Assembly (NCBI RefSeq): GCF_030148435.1
Contig: NZ_JASBTN010000001.1
Location: forward strand, 106,486-170,485
DNA: 64,000 nt
From: Aliiroseovarius sp.
GTDB taxonomy: Bacteria > Pseudomonadota > Alphaproteobacteria > Rhodobacterales > Rhodobacteraceae
Reading direction: 5' to 3'
Shown here: piece after piece, positions 1 through 9,393 of the stretch
How positions within the stretch are numbered: position 1 is the first letter of the stretch
Layout: each line of letters begins with the position of its first letter
The notes under the pieces: model-generated
Database searches by the model: none
What the model was told of the DNA's origin: nothing
Seen by the model: only the letters and a program-made list of their open reading frames with translations
Made by a program: the position numbers and the translations under genes

Positions 1-468
1 CCCGGGGATGTGGGCGAGATCATGGCGCGGGGCCTGCCGGTCATGCCGGGGTATTGGCGCAACCTCGAAGCCACCAATGCGACCCTGGTCGATGGCTGGC
101 TGCATACCGGCGACATGGGGTTCCTGGACGCGGATGGCTATCTGACCCTGCGGGATCGGTCGAAGGACGTGATCATCTCGGGCGGGTCGAACATTTATCC
201 GCGGGAAGTCGAAGAGGCGCTGTTGACCCTTGAGGGCGTGCGCGAAGTGTCCGTTGTCGGCCAGCCGGACGCGGAATGGGGCGAGGTCGTGGTGGCCTTC
301 GTGGTCGGCGACGCGCTCAGTGATACGGATCTTGACGCTCATTGCCTTGCACATATCGCACGTTTCAAGCGACCGAAGGCCTATATTCGCGTCGATAGCT
401 TACCAAAAAACAACTACGGCAAGGTTTTGAAGACCGAGCTGCGTAAACTGCTGGAGGAAGAATCATGA
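1..468 (+). CDS. Acyl-CoA ligase (AMP-binding), C-terminal part, cut by window edge
   Basis: The reading frame is open from base 1, so the gene begins upstream and only about the last 155 residues are visible. They hold the C-terminal half of an ANL-superfamily adenylate-forming enzyme: the TGD motif (WLHTGDMG), the hinge DRSKDVIISGGSNIYP and the C-terminal lysine loop PKNNYGKVLK that catalyses adenylation. Such enzymes activate a carboxylic acid to acyl-AMP and then acyl-CoA. The substrate cannot be read from this part. The stop overlaps the start of the next gene (ATGA), so it is translationally coupled to the hydroxybutyrate dehydrogenase, suggesting a short acyl-acid catabolic operon. Confidence 0.9.
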   Translation, partial: PGDVGEIMARGLPVMPGYWRNLEATNATLVDGWLHTGDMGFLDADGYLTLRDRSKDVIISGGSNIYPREVEEALLTLEGVREVSVVGQPDAEWGEVVVAFVVGDALSDTDLDAHCLAHIARFKRPKAYIRVDSLPKNNYGKVLKTELRKLLEEES

Positions 469-1268
469 CAGATCTGACAGGAAAGACCGCGTTGGTGACA
501 GGGTCGGTTCAGGGGATCGGACTGGCGGTGGCCAAAGCGCTGGCCGAGGCTGGCGCCCGCATTGCGGTGCATGGGCTGGCGGATGCCGAAACCGCCAGCG
601 AAGTTTGTGCCGAGATCACCGCGCAGGGCGCGCCGGAAGTGCGGTTCTTTGGTACCGATCTGCGCGAACCCGACCGTATCGACCGCATGATGGCGGAACT
701 TGAGGTCTGGGGCGGGGTGGACGTGTTGGTCAACAATGCCGGCATCCAGCATACCGCCCCGCTGGCCGAGATGCCGCGCGAGACCTGGGCGGCAATCCTG
801 GATGTGAACCTGTCGGCCGCCTTCCACACCATGCAGGCGGCAATGCCGGGCATGGCCGAACGGGGCTATGGCCGGGTGGTGAATATCGCCTCGGTTCACG
901 GGCTGGTTGCCTCGGTCAACAAGGCGCCTTATTGCGCGGCGAAATTCGGGCTGGTGGGGTTAAGCCGTGTTGCCGCGCTGGAATATGCGGCCCAGGGCGC
1001 GAAGGCCAGAGGAGGCGTGACGGTGAATTGCATAGCGCCGGGCTGGACCGAAACCGCGATCATCGAGCCGCAGGTGGCGGCGCGGGCGGCGCTGCATGGC
1101 GGCGACCGGGATGCGGGCGTCGCCGATCTGCTGGCCGAGAAGCAGCCCAGCCGCCGCCTGTCCGATCCGTCCGAGATCGGGGCACTGGCACTGTGGCTCT
1201 GCGATCCGGTGGCACATAACGTAACCGGCACGACCATCCCGGTGGATGGCGGCTGGACCGCGCAATAG
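465..1268 (+). CDS. bdhA: 3-hydroxybutyrate dehydrogenase (SDR family)
   Basis: A 267-residue short-chain dehydrogenase. The Rossmann motif TGSVQGIG lies at residues 12-19, NNAG at 90-93, and the catalytic triad is S143, Y156 and K160 (YCAAK). The C-terminus (LAEKQPSRR, then PVDGGWTAQ) is typical of D-3-hydroxybutyrate dehydrogenases, which interconvert 3-hydroxybutyrate and acetoacetate with NAD, linking PHB or ketone-body breakdown to acetyl-CoA. It overlaps the upstream acyl-CoA ligase by four bases (ATGA); that ligase could be an acetoacetyl-CoA synthetase-like partner, which is inference. The family assignment is strong, the exact substrate good but not proven. Confidence 0.85.
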   Translation: MTDLTGKTALVTGSVQGIGLAVAKALAEAGARIAVHGLADAETASEVCAEITAQGAPEVRFFGTDLREPDRIDRMMAELEVWGGVDVLVNNAGIQHTAPLAEMPRETWAAILDVNLSAAFHTMQAAMPGMAERGYGRVVNIASVHGLVASVNKAPYCAAKFGLVGLSRVAALEYAAQGAKARGGVTVNCIAPGWTETAIIEPQVAARAALHGGDRDAGVADLLAEKQPSRRLSDPSEIGALALWLCDPVAHNVTGTTIPVDGGWTAQ

Positions 1269-1310
1269 CGATCCATTGGGGCAGGGCGGTGCAGAGCGCC
1301 CCGCTCAAAC

Positions 1311-1589
1311 TCAGCGGCAGCGTGCCTCGTAATAGGTGCCGTCGCCGCGCGCATAGGCGCAAAGGCCGGTCTGCTGGTTGCGCGCCACAACGGTGCCGGC
1401 GGCGGCTCCGGCCAGGGCGGCAAGCACGGTCCAGTTGCTATTGGCGTTCACAATGTCCGCGGCAAGCAGACCTGCCGCCGCACCGCCCAGGGCTCCCACA
1501 GCCAGCTGCTGATCCGGTGTGAGCGTGTTGTAGCAGCCAGCCAAACCCAGACTCGCCGAAAGGGTCAGGGCTGTCAGTTTCACTCGCAT
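1311..1589 (-). CDS. Small glycine-zipper lipoprotein
   Basis: A 92-residue protein starting at the ATG at 1587-1589, preceded by a GGAAGG ribosome site; the longer open frame upstream lacks one. It has a lipoprotein signal with lipobox LAGC (C19), then glycine/alanine-rich stretches (GALGGAAAG, LAGAAAG) resembling glycine-zipper membrane-associated segments, and a tail with two cysteines. It is probably anchored to the outer membrane. Function is unknown. It stands alone, convergent with bdhA and downstream of the ABC operon terminator. Confidence 0.7.
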   Translation of the reverse strand: MRVKLTALTLSASLGLAGCYNTLTPDQQLAVGALGGAAAGLLAADIVNANSNWTVLAALAGAAAGTVVARNQQTGLCAYARGDGTYYEARCR

Positions 1590-1704
1590 GGGCCTTCCTT
1601 TCTTGCTGTCGCGTCCCGCGTCTACAATTCGCCCAAACGATACCGCCTTCAACCTCGGGGTGATCCTGTACTTCTGACAGGCTGAAACCCGCCGGAATTC
1701 GGGG

Positions 1705-1734
1705 AAAAAAAGGCCGGTGCACGAAGCACCGGCC
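1705..1734 (-). terminator. Rho-independent terminator of the liv-type operon
   Basis: A perfect 9-bp stem (1712-1720 with 1726-1734, loop ACGAA) is followed on the minus strand by seven T residues. It lies about 50 bases after the stop of the last ABC gene. Confidence 0.85.
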
Positions 1735-1782
1735 GACAGGGAGTGAGGACACAGGGGTGTGCCCTCCGGGGAGTCGAATGTC

Positions 1783-2574
<792 letters not shown>

Positions 2575-2585
2575 TGATGCCTCCC

Positions 2586-3341
2586 TCAATGCGCCTCACC
2601 CAGATAGGCCTCTTGGACCTTCGGATGACCTTTGATGTTTTCCGGCGTGTCCTCGACCAGGGGCGTGCCCTGGGCCAGGACGGTGATGCGCTCGGCCAGC
2701 GAGAACACCACGTGCATGTCATGTTCGATGATCGCCATGGTGATGTCGCGCTTCTCGTTGATTTCCTTCAGAAGGTCGATCGTGTTGTTGGTATCGGCGC
2801 GCGCCATGCCCGCAGTGGGCTCGTCGAGCAGCAGGAGTTTCGGGTCCTGCACCAGGCACATGGCCATTTCGAGCCGCCGCTTGTCACCCCGCGACATCGA
2901 GGCCGCGTTCATGTGGCGCTTGTCGATCATGTTCACGTCGATCAGCATCTGCTCGGCCTTTTCGACCAGTTCCTTCTCGTTCTCCACACCTTCGAAGGCA
3001 TGCATGCGGAAGGCGCCGTCGCGCTTGGCAAAGCAGGGGATCATCATGTTTTCCATGACGTCCAGATCTCCGAAGATTTCCGGGGTCTGGAACACGCGGG
3101 AGATGCCCATCTGATTGATCTCGTGCGGCGTTCGGCCCAGCACCGACTGCCCGTTGAACAGGACCGAGCCCTCGTCAGGGATGAGCTTGCCCACAAAGCA
3201 GTTCAGCAGAGTGGACTTGCCCGCGCCGTTCGGCCCGATAATGGCATGCACGGAGTTTTCCTGGACCGAGAGGTTCACGTTGCCAAGCGCCTGAAGGCCC
3301 CCGAAACGTTTCCCCACGCCTTTGACTTCAAGAAGTCCCAT
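2586..3341 (-). CDS. livG: Branched-chain amino acid-type ABC transporter ATPase (LivG-like)
   Basis: A 251-residue ATPase with Walker A GPNGAGKST, the LivG-type RVFQTPEIF Q-loop region and Walker B LLLLDEPTAGM followed by the switch histidine in AIIEHDM. It pairs with the LivF-like subunit to energise import through the LivH/LivM permeases. It starts 14 bases after the livM stop and ends 11 bases before the livF start, so the two ATPases are almost certainly cotranslated. Confidence 0.92.
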   Translation of the reverse strand: MGLLEVKGVGKRFGGLQALGNVNLSVQENSVHAIIGPNGAGKSTLLNCFVGKLIPDEGSVLFNGQSVLGRTPHEINQMGISRVFQTPEIFGDLDVMENMMIPCFAKRDGAFRMHAFEGVENEKELVEKAEQMLIDVNMIDKRHMNAASMSRGDKRRLEMAMCLVQDPKLLLLDEPTAGMARADTNNTIDLLKEINEKRDITMAIIEHDMHVVFSLAERITVLAQGTPLVEDTPENIKGHPKVQEAYLGEAH

Positions 3342-3355
3342 CTTTCAGCCTCCTC

Positions 3356-4567
3356 TTATTCAGCCACGTGCGGCGATTGTTTCGGTTGATGCTCGGGGTC
3401 ATCGATGTCTTCGTCCGACTTGCCGCGCTTGAACAGTCCCGCCAGTTTCTGGCCACCTTCGACCAGGCCACCGGGCAGGAAGATCACGACCAGCATGAAC
3501 AGCAGACCCGAGGTCAGGTGCCAGCCCGAGCCGACGAAGTATTCCGCGACCCAGACCACCGCGCCTTCCAGCCCGTCCGGCAGGAAGCCGAACCACTGGC
3601 GCAAGACCTGTTCGTTGATCTTCGAGAAGATGTTCTCGAAATACTTGATGAAGCCTGCGCCCAGAACCGGGCCCATCATGGTCCCGAGGCCGCCCAGAAT
3701 GGTCATCAGGACAACTTCACCCGAGGCGGTCCACTGCATGCGCTCAGCACCGGCCAGCGGGTCCATTGCAGCCAGCAGGCCACCGGCCAGACCGGCATAC
3801 ATGCCCGAGATCACGAAGGCCGCCAGCGTATAGGGGCGCGCGTTCAGCCCGGTGTAGTTCAGACGGGTCTGGTTGGTCTTGATTGCGCGCAGCATCAGGC
3901 CGAAGGGCGAGCGGAAGATCCGCAGGCTCAGGTAGAAGGCCAGGATCGCGATCACGGCAGAGAAGTAGTAGCCGTTGTTGAAGGTGAACTCCCACGCGCC
4001 GATGTCGGCGACCCAGAAATTCTCGCGCATGACGATGCCGAAGAAATGCGGGCTCTGCGGCTCGTTGGCGCCCATCAGGATCTGCACGTCATCGGTATAG
4101 ACCTGCAGGCCGGTTTCCCCATTGGTGATCGGGGTCAGAACCGAATAGGCCAGGTTGTAGCTCATCTGCGCGAAGGCCAGCGTCAGGATCGAGAAGTAGA
4201 TGCCCGAGCGGCGCAGCGAGACGAATCCGATCAGCAGCGCGAAGAGGCCGGAGGTGATGATCGCCAGCGGCAGGCCCCAGATCACGTTGTAGTCCAGAAG
4301 CTTGTACATCCAGACGACCGTGTAGGAGCCCACGCCCAGGAAGGCCGCGTGGCCAAAGGACAGGTAGCCGGTGAGGCCGAAAAGGATGTTGAAGCCGATT
4401 GCAAAGATGCCGAAGATCGCGAAACGCTGCATCAGGTCCGGGTAGCCGGCGTTGAACTGAGCGAGGCTCGAGCCTTCGGGGAAGGGTTGCAGAATGATCG
4501 GTGTCAGCAGCGTCAGCGCGATGACAATTAACAGGAAGCGGGTGTCTTTCTTGTTCAGTCCCAGCAT
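3356..4567 (-). CDS. livM: ABC transporter inner-membrane permease (LivM-like)
   Basis: A 403-residue integral membrane protein, about ten hydrophobic segments, with the family motif [18 protein letters not shown] near residues 63-80 and the cytoplasmic-loop region [12 protein letters not shown] that contacts the ATPase. It has a hydrophilic C-terminal tail of about 35 charged residues. It lies three bases after livH. An insert of about 60 residues between the central membrane segments (around residues 140-200) makes it longer than the 300-350 residues common in the family. Confidence 0.9.
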   Translation of the reverse strand: MLGLNKKDTRFLLIVIALTLLTPIILQPFPEGSSLAQFNAGYPDLMQRFAIFGIFAIGFNILFGLTGYLSFGHAAFLGVGSYTVVWMYKLLDYNVIWGLPLAIITSGLFALLIGFVSLRRSGIYFSILTLAFAQMSYNLAYSVLTPITNGETGLQVYTDDVQILMGANEPQSPHFFGIVMRENFWVADIGAWEFTFNNGYYFSAVIAILAFYLSLRIFRSPFGLMLRAIKTNQTRLNYTGLNARPYTLAAFVISGMYAGLAGGLLAAMDPLAGAERMQWTASGEVVLMTILGGLGTMMGPVLGAGFIKYFENIFSKINEQVLRQWFGFLPDGLEGAVVWVAEYFVGSGWHLTSGLLFMLVVIFLPGGLVEGGQKLAGLFKRGKSDEDIDDPEHQPKQSPHVAE

Positions 4568-4570
4568 GTC

Positions 4571-5602
4571 TTAGTCCTCCATCACGCCTTTGCGGCCCAT
4601 CAGGCCACGCGGCCGCGTCAGCAGGATCGCGATGGCAACAAGGTAGATGATGATCTGGTCGATGCCCGGGATCATCGATTTGATCCAGTTCATCGAAGCG
4701 AAGCTTTCCAGGATGCCCAGCATGAAGCCGGCCAGCACCGCCCCGGGCAGGGAGCCCATGCCGCCGACAACGACCACGACGAAGGACAGCACCAGGAAGT
4801 CCATGCCCATGTGGTAGTTGGGCGAGTTGATCGGTGCATACATCACACCCGCCAGCCCCGCGACCGCGGCGGCCAGACCGAACATGATGGTGAAACGCTT
4901 GTCGATGTTGATGCCCAGCAGGCCCACGGTCTCGCGGTCCGCCATGCCGGCACGCACGACCATGCCGAAGGTGGTGAATTGCAGGAAGGCAAACACCGCG
5001 GCGACGATCACGGCAGCGAAACCGAAATAGACCATGCGCCAGTAGGGGTAGATGATCAGGTTCGGATCGAAGCCCAGCAGAACACCGAAGTCGAACGAGC
5101 CCTTGAAGGCCTCTGGTGCACCGGTCTGGATCGGGTTGGCGCCGAACCAGTGTTTCACCAGCTCCTGCAACACGATGGCCAGGCCGAACGTGACCAGGAT
5201 CTGGTCGGCGTGGGGACGTTTGTAGAAATGCTTGATCAGGCCGCGCTCCATGATGAAGCCGACCAGAAGCATGATCGGGATCGAGAAGAGGATCGCCAGC
5301 GGCACCGACCAGTCGATGATCGCCGCACCTGTTTCGGGTCCGAACCAGCTTTCGATGTAAGGCGTTTTCACCTTCAGTGGGTTGCCCAGAAAGTCCGTTC
5401 TGGTCGGGTCGACCGTTTCGAAGGACAGGCTCAGGAGGCGCTGCAGCGAAACGGCACAGAAGGCGCCGATCATGAACAGCGCCCCGTGGGCGAAGTTCAC
5501 CACGCCCAGCGTGCCGAAGATCAAAGTAAGCCCAAGCGCGATCAGCGCGTAGGCTGAGCCCTTGTCGAGCCCGTTCAGGATTTGAAGAAGGATGGCGTCC
5601 AT
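4571..5602 (-). CDS. livH: ABC transporter inner-membrane permease (LivH-like)
   Basis: 343 residues from the ATG at 5600-5602 (GTGGGGAC upstream; the longer frame to 5644 has no ribosome site). The N-terminus LNGLDKGSAYALIALGLTL and the following GVVNFAHGALFMIG are hallmark LivH sequences. A loop of about 45 residues (around 55-100) separates early membrane segments. It forms the transmembrane channel with LivM. It lies 120 bases after the binding-protein gene in the same operon. Confidence 0.9.
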   Translation of the reverse strand: MDAILLQILNGLDKGSAYALIALGLTLIFGTLGVVNFAHGALFMIGAFCAVSLQRLLSLSFETVDPTRTDFLGNPLKVKTPYIESWFGPETGAAIIDWSVPLAILFSIPIMLLVGFIMERGLIKHFYKRPHADQILVTFGLAIVLQELVKHWFGANPIQTGAPEAFKGSFDFGVLLGFDPNLIIYPYWRMVYFGFAAVIVAAVFAFLQFTTFGMVVRAGMADRETVGLLGINIDKRFTIMFGLAAAVAGLAGVMYAPINSPNYHMGMDFLVLSFVVVVVGGMGSLPGAVLAGFMLGILESFASMNWIKSMIPGIDQIIIYLVAIAILLTRPRGLMGRKGVMED

Positions 5603-5722
5603 TGTCCCCACCTTTGGATGAAACCGCTCCCCCCGGGTCGCCATGCGGCGCCGGTCAGGGGTGGTCGCGCGGGGGATATCCCGCGCGACCGATTGCTTTT
5701 AAGTGACTGATGTCGCTTGCGT

Positions 5723-7069
5723 TTACGCGCCTTCGTTGCAGGCGCCCAGATTGCCGCCAGCGAACATCGGGTGGTTCGGGTCGTAAGTGACCTGCTCCAC
5801 CGGGGTGACTTCCACGACTTCCAGAAGGTCGAATTCCGAAGTCGGGTTCTCCTTGCCGCGCACGACCAGAACGTCCTTGAAGCACTGGTGGTCGTCGGCA
5901 CGGTAGGTGGTCTTGCCGTTGCCCAGCCCGTCGAACTCGAAGCCTTCGAGGGCCTCGACCACGCCGCAGGGGTTGAAGGTGCCGGCGCGTTCACAGGCGT
6001 CGGCATAAAGCAGGGTCTGGCAGTAGACCGTATGAGCGGCCTGCGACGGCGGGAAGCCGTACTTGGTGCCGAAGGATTTCACGAAGGCCTGCGAGCCTTC
6101 ATCGGTCAGCGACCAGTGCCAGTTGGTGGAGCCAAGGATCCCCTTGATGTTTTCACCAGCACCACGGGCCATCAGGCGCGAGAACAGCGGCACGACGATT
6201 TCGAAGTTGCGGCCGTTCACCTGCTTTTCGCGCAGGCCGAACTGCACGGCGTTGGTCAGGGAGTTCACCATGTTGCCGCCATAGTGGTTCAGGACCAGCA
6301 CGTCGGCATCCGTCTGCAGCACCGGGGTGATGTAGGACGAGAAGTCGGTCGCGGCCAGCGGCGTCTTGACCGTGTTGACGGTCTCCCAGCCCAGGGCCTC
6401 GGTCGAGGCGACGATCGATTCTTCCTGGGTCCAGCCCCAGGTGTAGTCGGCGGTCAGGTGATAGGCCTTGCGGTCGGAGCCGTAACGTGCGGCCAGCACC
6501 GGGGCCAGGGCGGCGCCCGACATGTAGGCGTTGAAGAAATGCCGGAAACCGTTCGCCTTCTTGTCCTTGCCGGTGGTGTCGTTCGAGTGGGTCAGGCCGG
6601 CCATGAAGATGACGCCGGCTTCCTGGCACAGGCCCTGCACGGCAATCGCGACGCCCGAGGACGAGCCGCCGGTGATCATCACCGCGCCATCTTTTTCGAT
6701 CATCGACTTGGCCGAGGCGCGCGCCGCGTCCGATTTGGTCTGGGTGTCGCCGGTCACATATTCGACCTTCTTGCCCAGGATGCCGTTGCCCTGCAGCGCT
6801 TTCGAGCTGAAGGTGTTCATCATGCCGCCGTCACCTTCGCCGTTCAGGTGTTCGACCGCAAGTTGATAGGCGCGCAGTTCATCCGCGCCCTCGTCCGCAT
6901 AGGGGCCCGACTGGGGCACGTTGAAGCCCAGCGTGACTGAGCTACCCATCGGCTCGTTCGTATAGGCCGCGGCCGACGAGGCGGTGAAGATGGTCGGCAG
7001 GGCGACACCGGCACCGGCGACGGCGCCGGATTTCAGCACGCCACGGCGGGTGAAGTTCGAGTTGGACAT
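5723..7069 (-). CDS. ABC transporter periplasmic substrate-binding protein, Tat-exported
   Basis: A 448-residue type-I periplasmic binding protein starting at the ATG at 7067-7069 with GGGAGG upstream. The N-terminus FTRRGVLKSGAVAGAGVALP is a twin-arginine (Tat) signal. The mature part begins near AYTNEPMGSS and contains GFNVPQSGPYADEG, the start of the Peripla_BP_6 (LivK/AmiC) fold. It is the first gene of the operon and delivers the solute to LivHMFG. Tat export suggests folding in the cytoplasm before transport. The divergent ScfR-type regulator begins 214 bases away and may control it. The ligand is unknown. Confidence 0.88.
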   Translation of the reverse strand: MSNSNFTRRGVLKSGAVAGAGVALPTIFTASSAAAYTNEPMGSSVTLGFNVPQSGPYADEGADELRAYQLAVEHLNGEGDGGMMNTFSSKALQGNGILGKKVEYVTGDTQTKSDAARASAKSMIEKDGAVMITGGSSSGVAIAVQGLCQEAGVIFMAGLTHSNDTTGKDKKANGFRHFFNAYMSGAALAPVLAARYGSDRKAYHLTADYTWGWTQEESIVASTEALGWETVNTVKTPLAATDFSSYITPVLQTDADVLVLNHYGGNMVNSLTNAVQFGLREKQVNGRNFEIVVPLFSRLMARGAGENIKGILGSTNWHWSLTDEGSQAFVKSFGTKYGFPPSQAAHTVYCQTLLYADACERAGTFNPCGVVEALEGFEFDGLGNGKTTYRADDHQCFKDVLVVRGKENPTSEFDLLEVVEVTPVEQVTYDPNHPMFAGGNLGACNEGA

Positions 7070-7144
7070 GTAATTCCTCCCTTTGATTAATGTGCAGCAC
7101 TCCTCCTCCGAATGCGGCACAGACTCTTTACAGAGCCCTTTCAT

Positions 7145-7283
7145 GTTAGGGGGTGATTGGAAAATTTCGCAACAAATGCTTTTGACGCAACATTTTTTTT
7201 GTAAACAAATCTACTATGCTGTGATAGCATTTGTTAACGAATTTTCGCGCACTTGCAGAAAGTGTCGAGAAACACGGGATAAA
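7145..7283. promoter_or_regulatory. Divergent regulatory region with several small palindromes
   Basis: AT-rich DNA between the minus-strand ABC operon and the plus-strand ScfR-type regulator. It contains TTTGTAAACAAA (7198-7209, 5-bp arms), TTTGTTAACGAA (7230-7241, 6-bp arms with one mismatch) and ATGCT/AGCAT arms (7216-7230). The first two share the TTTGT half-site 32 bases apart, as expected for a dimeric regulator. ScfR-family regulators are known to use TTTGCAAA-like sites, so autoregulation plus control of the importer is plausible. Confidence 0.5.
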
Positions 7284-8579
7284 ATGATGCCGCAGTCACG
7301 ATTGACCGGGAGCAGAATTCGCGAACGCCGTATGGTGCGGGGCATCCGGCAGGCCGATCTGGCCCGCACGGTCGGAATTTCGCCCGCCTACCTCAATCTG
7401 ATCGAACATAATCGACGCAGAATCGGCGGCAAGCTGCTGGTGGACATTGCCCGCGAACTGGGCGCCGAGCCTGTCAGCCTGACCGAAGGCGCCGAAGCCG
7501 CGCTGCTGGGCGCCTTGCGCGATGCGGCGGGACGGCGCCCGGACCAGGACGTGGAACTGGACCGGACCGAGGGTTTCGCGGGACGCTTTCCCGGCTGGGC
7601 CGGGCTGGTGGCCGCGCAGCACGGGCGGATCGAGGAATTGGAACGCCTGGTTGAAAGCCTGTCGGACCGGCTGACCCATGACCCGCATCTGGCCGCTTCG
7701 CTGCACGAGGTATTGTCAACCGTGACCGCGATCCGCTCGGCGGCGTCGATCCTGACCGACACGACCGATATTGACCCCGACTGGCAGGCGCGGTTCCTGC
7801 GCAACGTGGGCGAGGACAGCGCGCGCCTGACCGACAGTGCACAGGGGTTGGTCGACTATCTTGAAGCCGGCAGTGATGTAGAAGAGACGCCGATCTCCCC
7901 GCAGGAGGAGGTCGCGGCCTTTCTGGACGGGATCGGTTTTCACATCCCCGCGCTGGAAAGCGGCGAAGGGGATCCGGAGGCAATGGCCGAGGCCTCGGAG
8001 GCTCTGCACACCTCCGCGGCCCGCGACATGGCTGCGCGCATGCTGGCGCGCTATCAGGCCGATGCGCGCAACATGCCCGGACCCCGTTTTGCCGCTGCCT
8101 GGGCGCAAAGCCGCGATCCCGGCCAGGTGGCTGCACGGTTCCATGTCGATCCGGCCGCAGTGCTGCGCCGGGTGGCGGCGCTGAAAAGCGGTCCGACCTG
8201 CGGGCTTGTGATCTGCGATGGCTCGGGAGCGTTGAGTTTCCGCAAGCCGGTCGAAGGCTTTTCGATCCCGCGTTTCGGCACCGGCTGTCCGCTCTGGCCG
8301 CTATATCAGGCGCTGACGCGCCCGTCGCAGCCCATTCGGACCCGGGTCGAGATGCCCGGACGCACCCCGCGCCGCTTTATCTGTCTGGCGATCTGTCAGC
8401 CGCAGGCCGCGCCCAGTTTCGATGCGCCGCCGGTTTTCGAAGCGACCATGCTGATCCTGCCGGAGGATCCGATGGCCGAAACCGAGCCGGGCTTGCCGGT
8501 GGGGGGCTCCTGCCGCGTCTGTCCGCGCGAAGTCTGCGGCGCGCGGCGCGAACCGTCGATCCTGTCGGGCCGGGGTTGA
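7284..8579 (+). CDS. XRE-family regulator with ScfR (short-chain acyl-CoA sensing) C-terminus
   Basis: About 431 residues from the ATGATG at 7284. An N-terminal XRE helix-turn-helix (RIRERRMVRGIRQADLAR, then ISPAYLNLIEHNRR) is followed by a long helical middle and a C-terminal domain with CGLVICDGSGAL, a phenylalanine/glycine-rich patch and the terminal cysteine cluster CRVCPREVCGARRE. That order matches the ScfR/RamB family (DUF2083), which bind short-chain acyl-CoAs such as propionyl- or acetyl-CoA and control the corresponding pathways. It is divergent from the ABC importer. Compared with many relatives the recognisable IrrE-like metal-binding motif is missing from the middle. Family confidence is good; target genes are inferred. 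Confidence 0.8.
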   Translation: MMPQSRLTGSRIRERRMVRGIRQADLARTVGISPAYLNLIEHNRRRIGGKLLVDIARELGAEPVSLTEGAEAALLGALRDAAGRRPDQDVELDRTEGFAGRFPGWAGLVAAQHGRIEELERLVESLSDRLTHDPHLAASLHEVLSTVTAIRSAASILTDTTDIDPDWQARFLRNVGEDSARLTDSAQGLVDYLEAGSDVEETPISPQEEVAAFLDGIGFHIPALESGEGDPEAMAEASEALHTSAARDMAARMLARYQADARNMPGPRFAAAWAQSRDPGQVAARFHVDPAAVLRRVAALKSGPTCGLVICDGSGALSFRKPVEGFSIPRFGTGCPLWPLYQALTRPSQPIRTRVEMPGRTPRRFICLAICQPQAAPSFDAPPVFEATMLILPEDPMAETEPGLPVGGSCRVCPREVCGARREPSILSGRG

Positions 8580-8695
8580 GCCCTTCGGGTCGGTGTCTGT
8601 GCAAGAAAAACCATGATGGCTTTTGACATGCGCGCCCGCATTGGGGATAGTCAGGCGAAGCGGGACACAGGGTCCAGGTCCATGGGGAGGGACAG

Positions 8696-9073
8696 ATGGC
8701 CAAAAAGGTTCTTGTCATCGAGGACGAACCGAACATCGTCGAAGCCATCAGCTTCATCCTCAGCCGTGATGGCTGGGACGTATCCGTCCATGCCAATGGT
8801 GAAACCGCCGCCGATACCGTCCGGGGGGGCGCGCCGGATGTGCTGATCCTCGACGTGATGCTGCCCGGCCGCTCCGGTTTCGAGATCCTGCAGGAACTGC
8901 GTGGCGAAGAGGCCACCGCCGACCTGCCCGTTCTGATGCTGACCGCGCGTGGGCAGAAGAAGGACCGCGATCTGGCCGCGCGCCTGGGCGTTACCCGTTT
9001 CATGACCAAGCCCTTCGCCAATGCCGAGGTGCTGGAGGCCGTGCGTGACCTGGCCGGCAATCCCGCCTCGTGA
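8696..9073 (+). CDS. Stand-alone response regulator receiver (CheY-like)
   Basis: A 125-residue single receiver domain with no output domain. The acidic pocket E9/D10, phosphoacceptor D53 (LILDVMLPG), T83 and K105 are all present, so it should be phosphorylatable. GGGAGGGACAG precedes the ATG. The stop overlaps the GTG start of the next gene, so it is coupled to the small membrane protein and the symporter-like kinase that follow. It likely accepts phosphate from that kinase and acts through protein contact or a phosphorelay. Confidence 0.9.
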   Translation: MAKKVLVIEDEPNIVEAISFILSRDGWDVSVHANGETAADTVRGGAPDVLILDVMLPGRSGFEILQELRGEEATADLPVLMLTARGQKKDRDLAARLGVTRFMTKPFANAEVLEAVRDLAGNPAS

Positions 9074-9393
9074 GCGGCGGACGCGAACCGCTTTTCCTGG
9101 CCCGCCAGACCTATCGCCGCCGCCGCGTGGCGGATGCCGCACGTTTGTTGCCGCTGCTGGGGGTTCTTCTGTTCATGCTCCCCCTGCTGGGCGCCGCCGG
9201 GGCCGGAAACGGTGGCGAAGGGACCGGCTCGACTTCGATCGGGGGCATCTACATCTTTGCGGTCTGGGGCGGTCTGATCCTGGCGGCCGCATTGCTGTCG
9301 GGGCCGCTCTCGGCAGGCAATCCTGCGCCGTCCGGCAACGACGGAGAGACACCGGAGACGACCAGAACGCGTGATACGGAAGGGCGCGGCTGA
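9070..9393 (+). CDS. Small membrane protein between receiver and symporter-kinase
   Basis: A 107-residue protein starting at GTG (GTGA overlap with the receiver stop) and ending in a TGATG overlap with the kinase start. A basic N-terminus (RQTYRRRRVADAARLL) precedes two hydrophobic segments (about residues 26-46 and 59-80) separated by a glycine/threonine-rich loop; the tail is acidic and hydrophilic. I do not recognise a family. Its coupling on both sides suggests an accessory subunit of the symporter-like sensor, comparable in size to the small partners of some SSS-family carriers, but that is inference. Confidence 0.75.
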   Translation: MSGGREPLFLARQTYRRRRVADAARLLPLLGVLLFMLPLLGAAGAGNGGEGTGSTSIGGIYIFAVWGGLILAAALLSGPLSAGNPAPSGNDGETPETTRTRDTEGRG

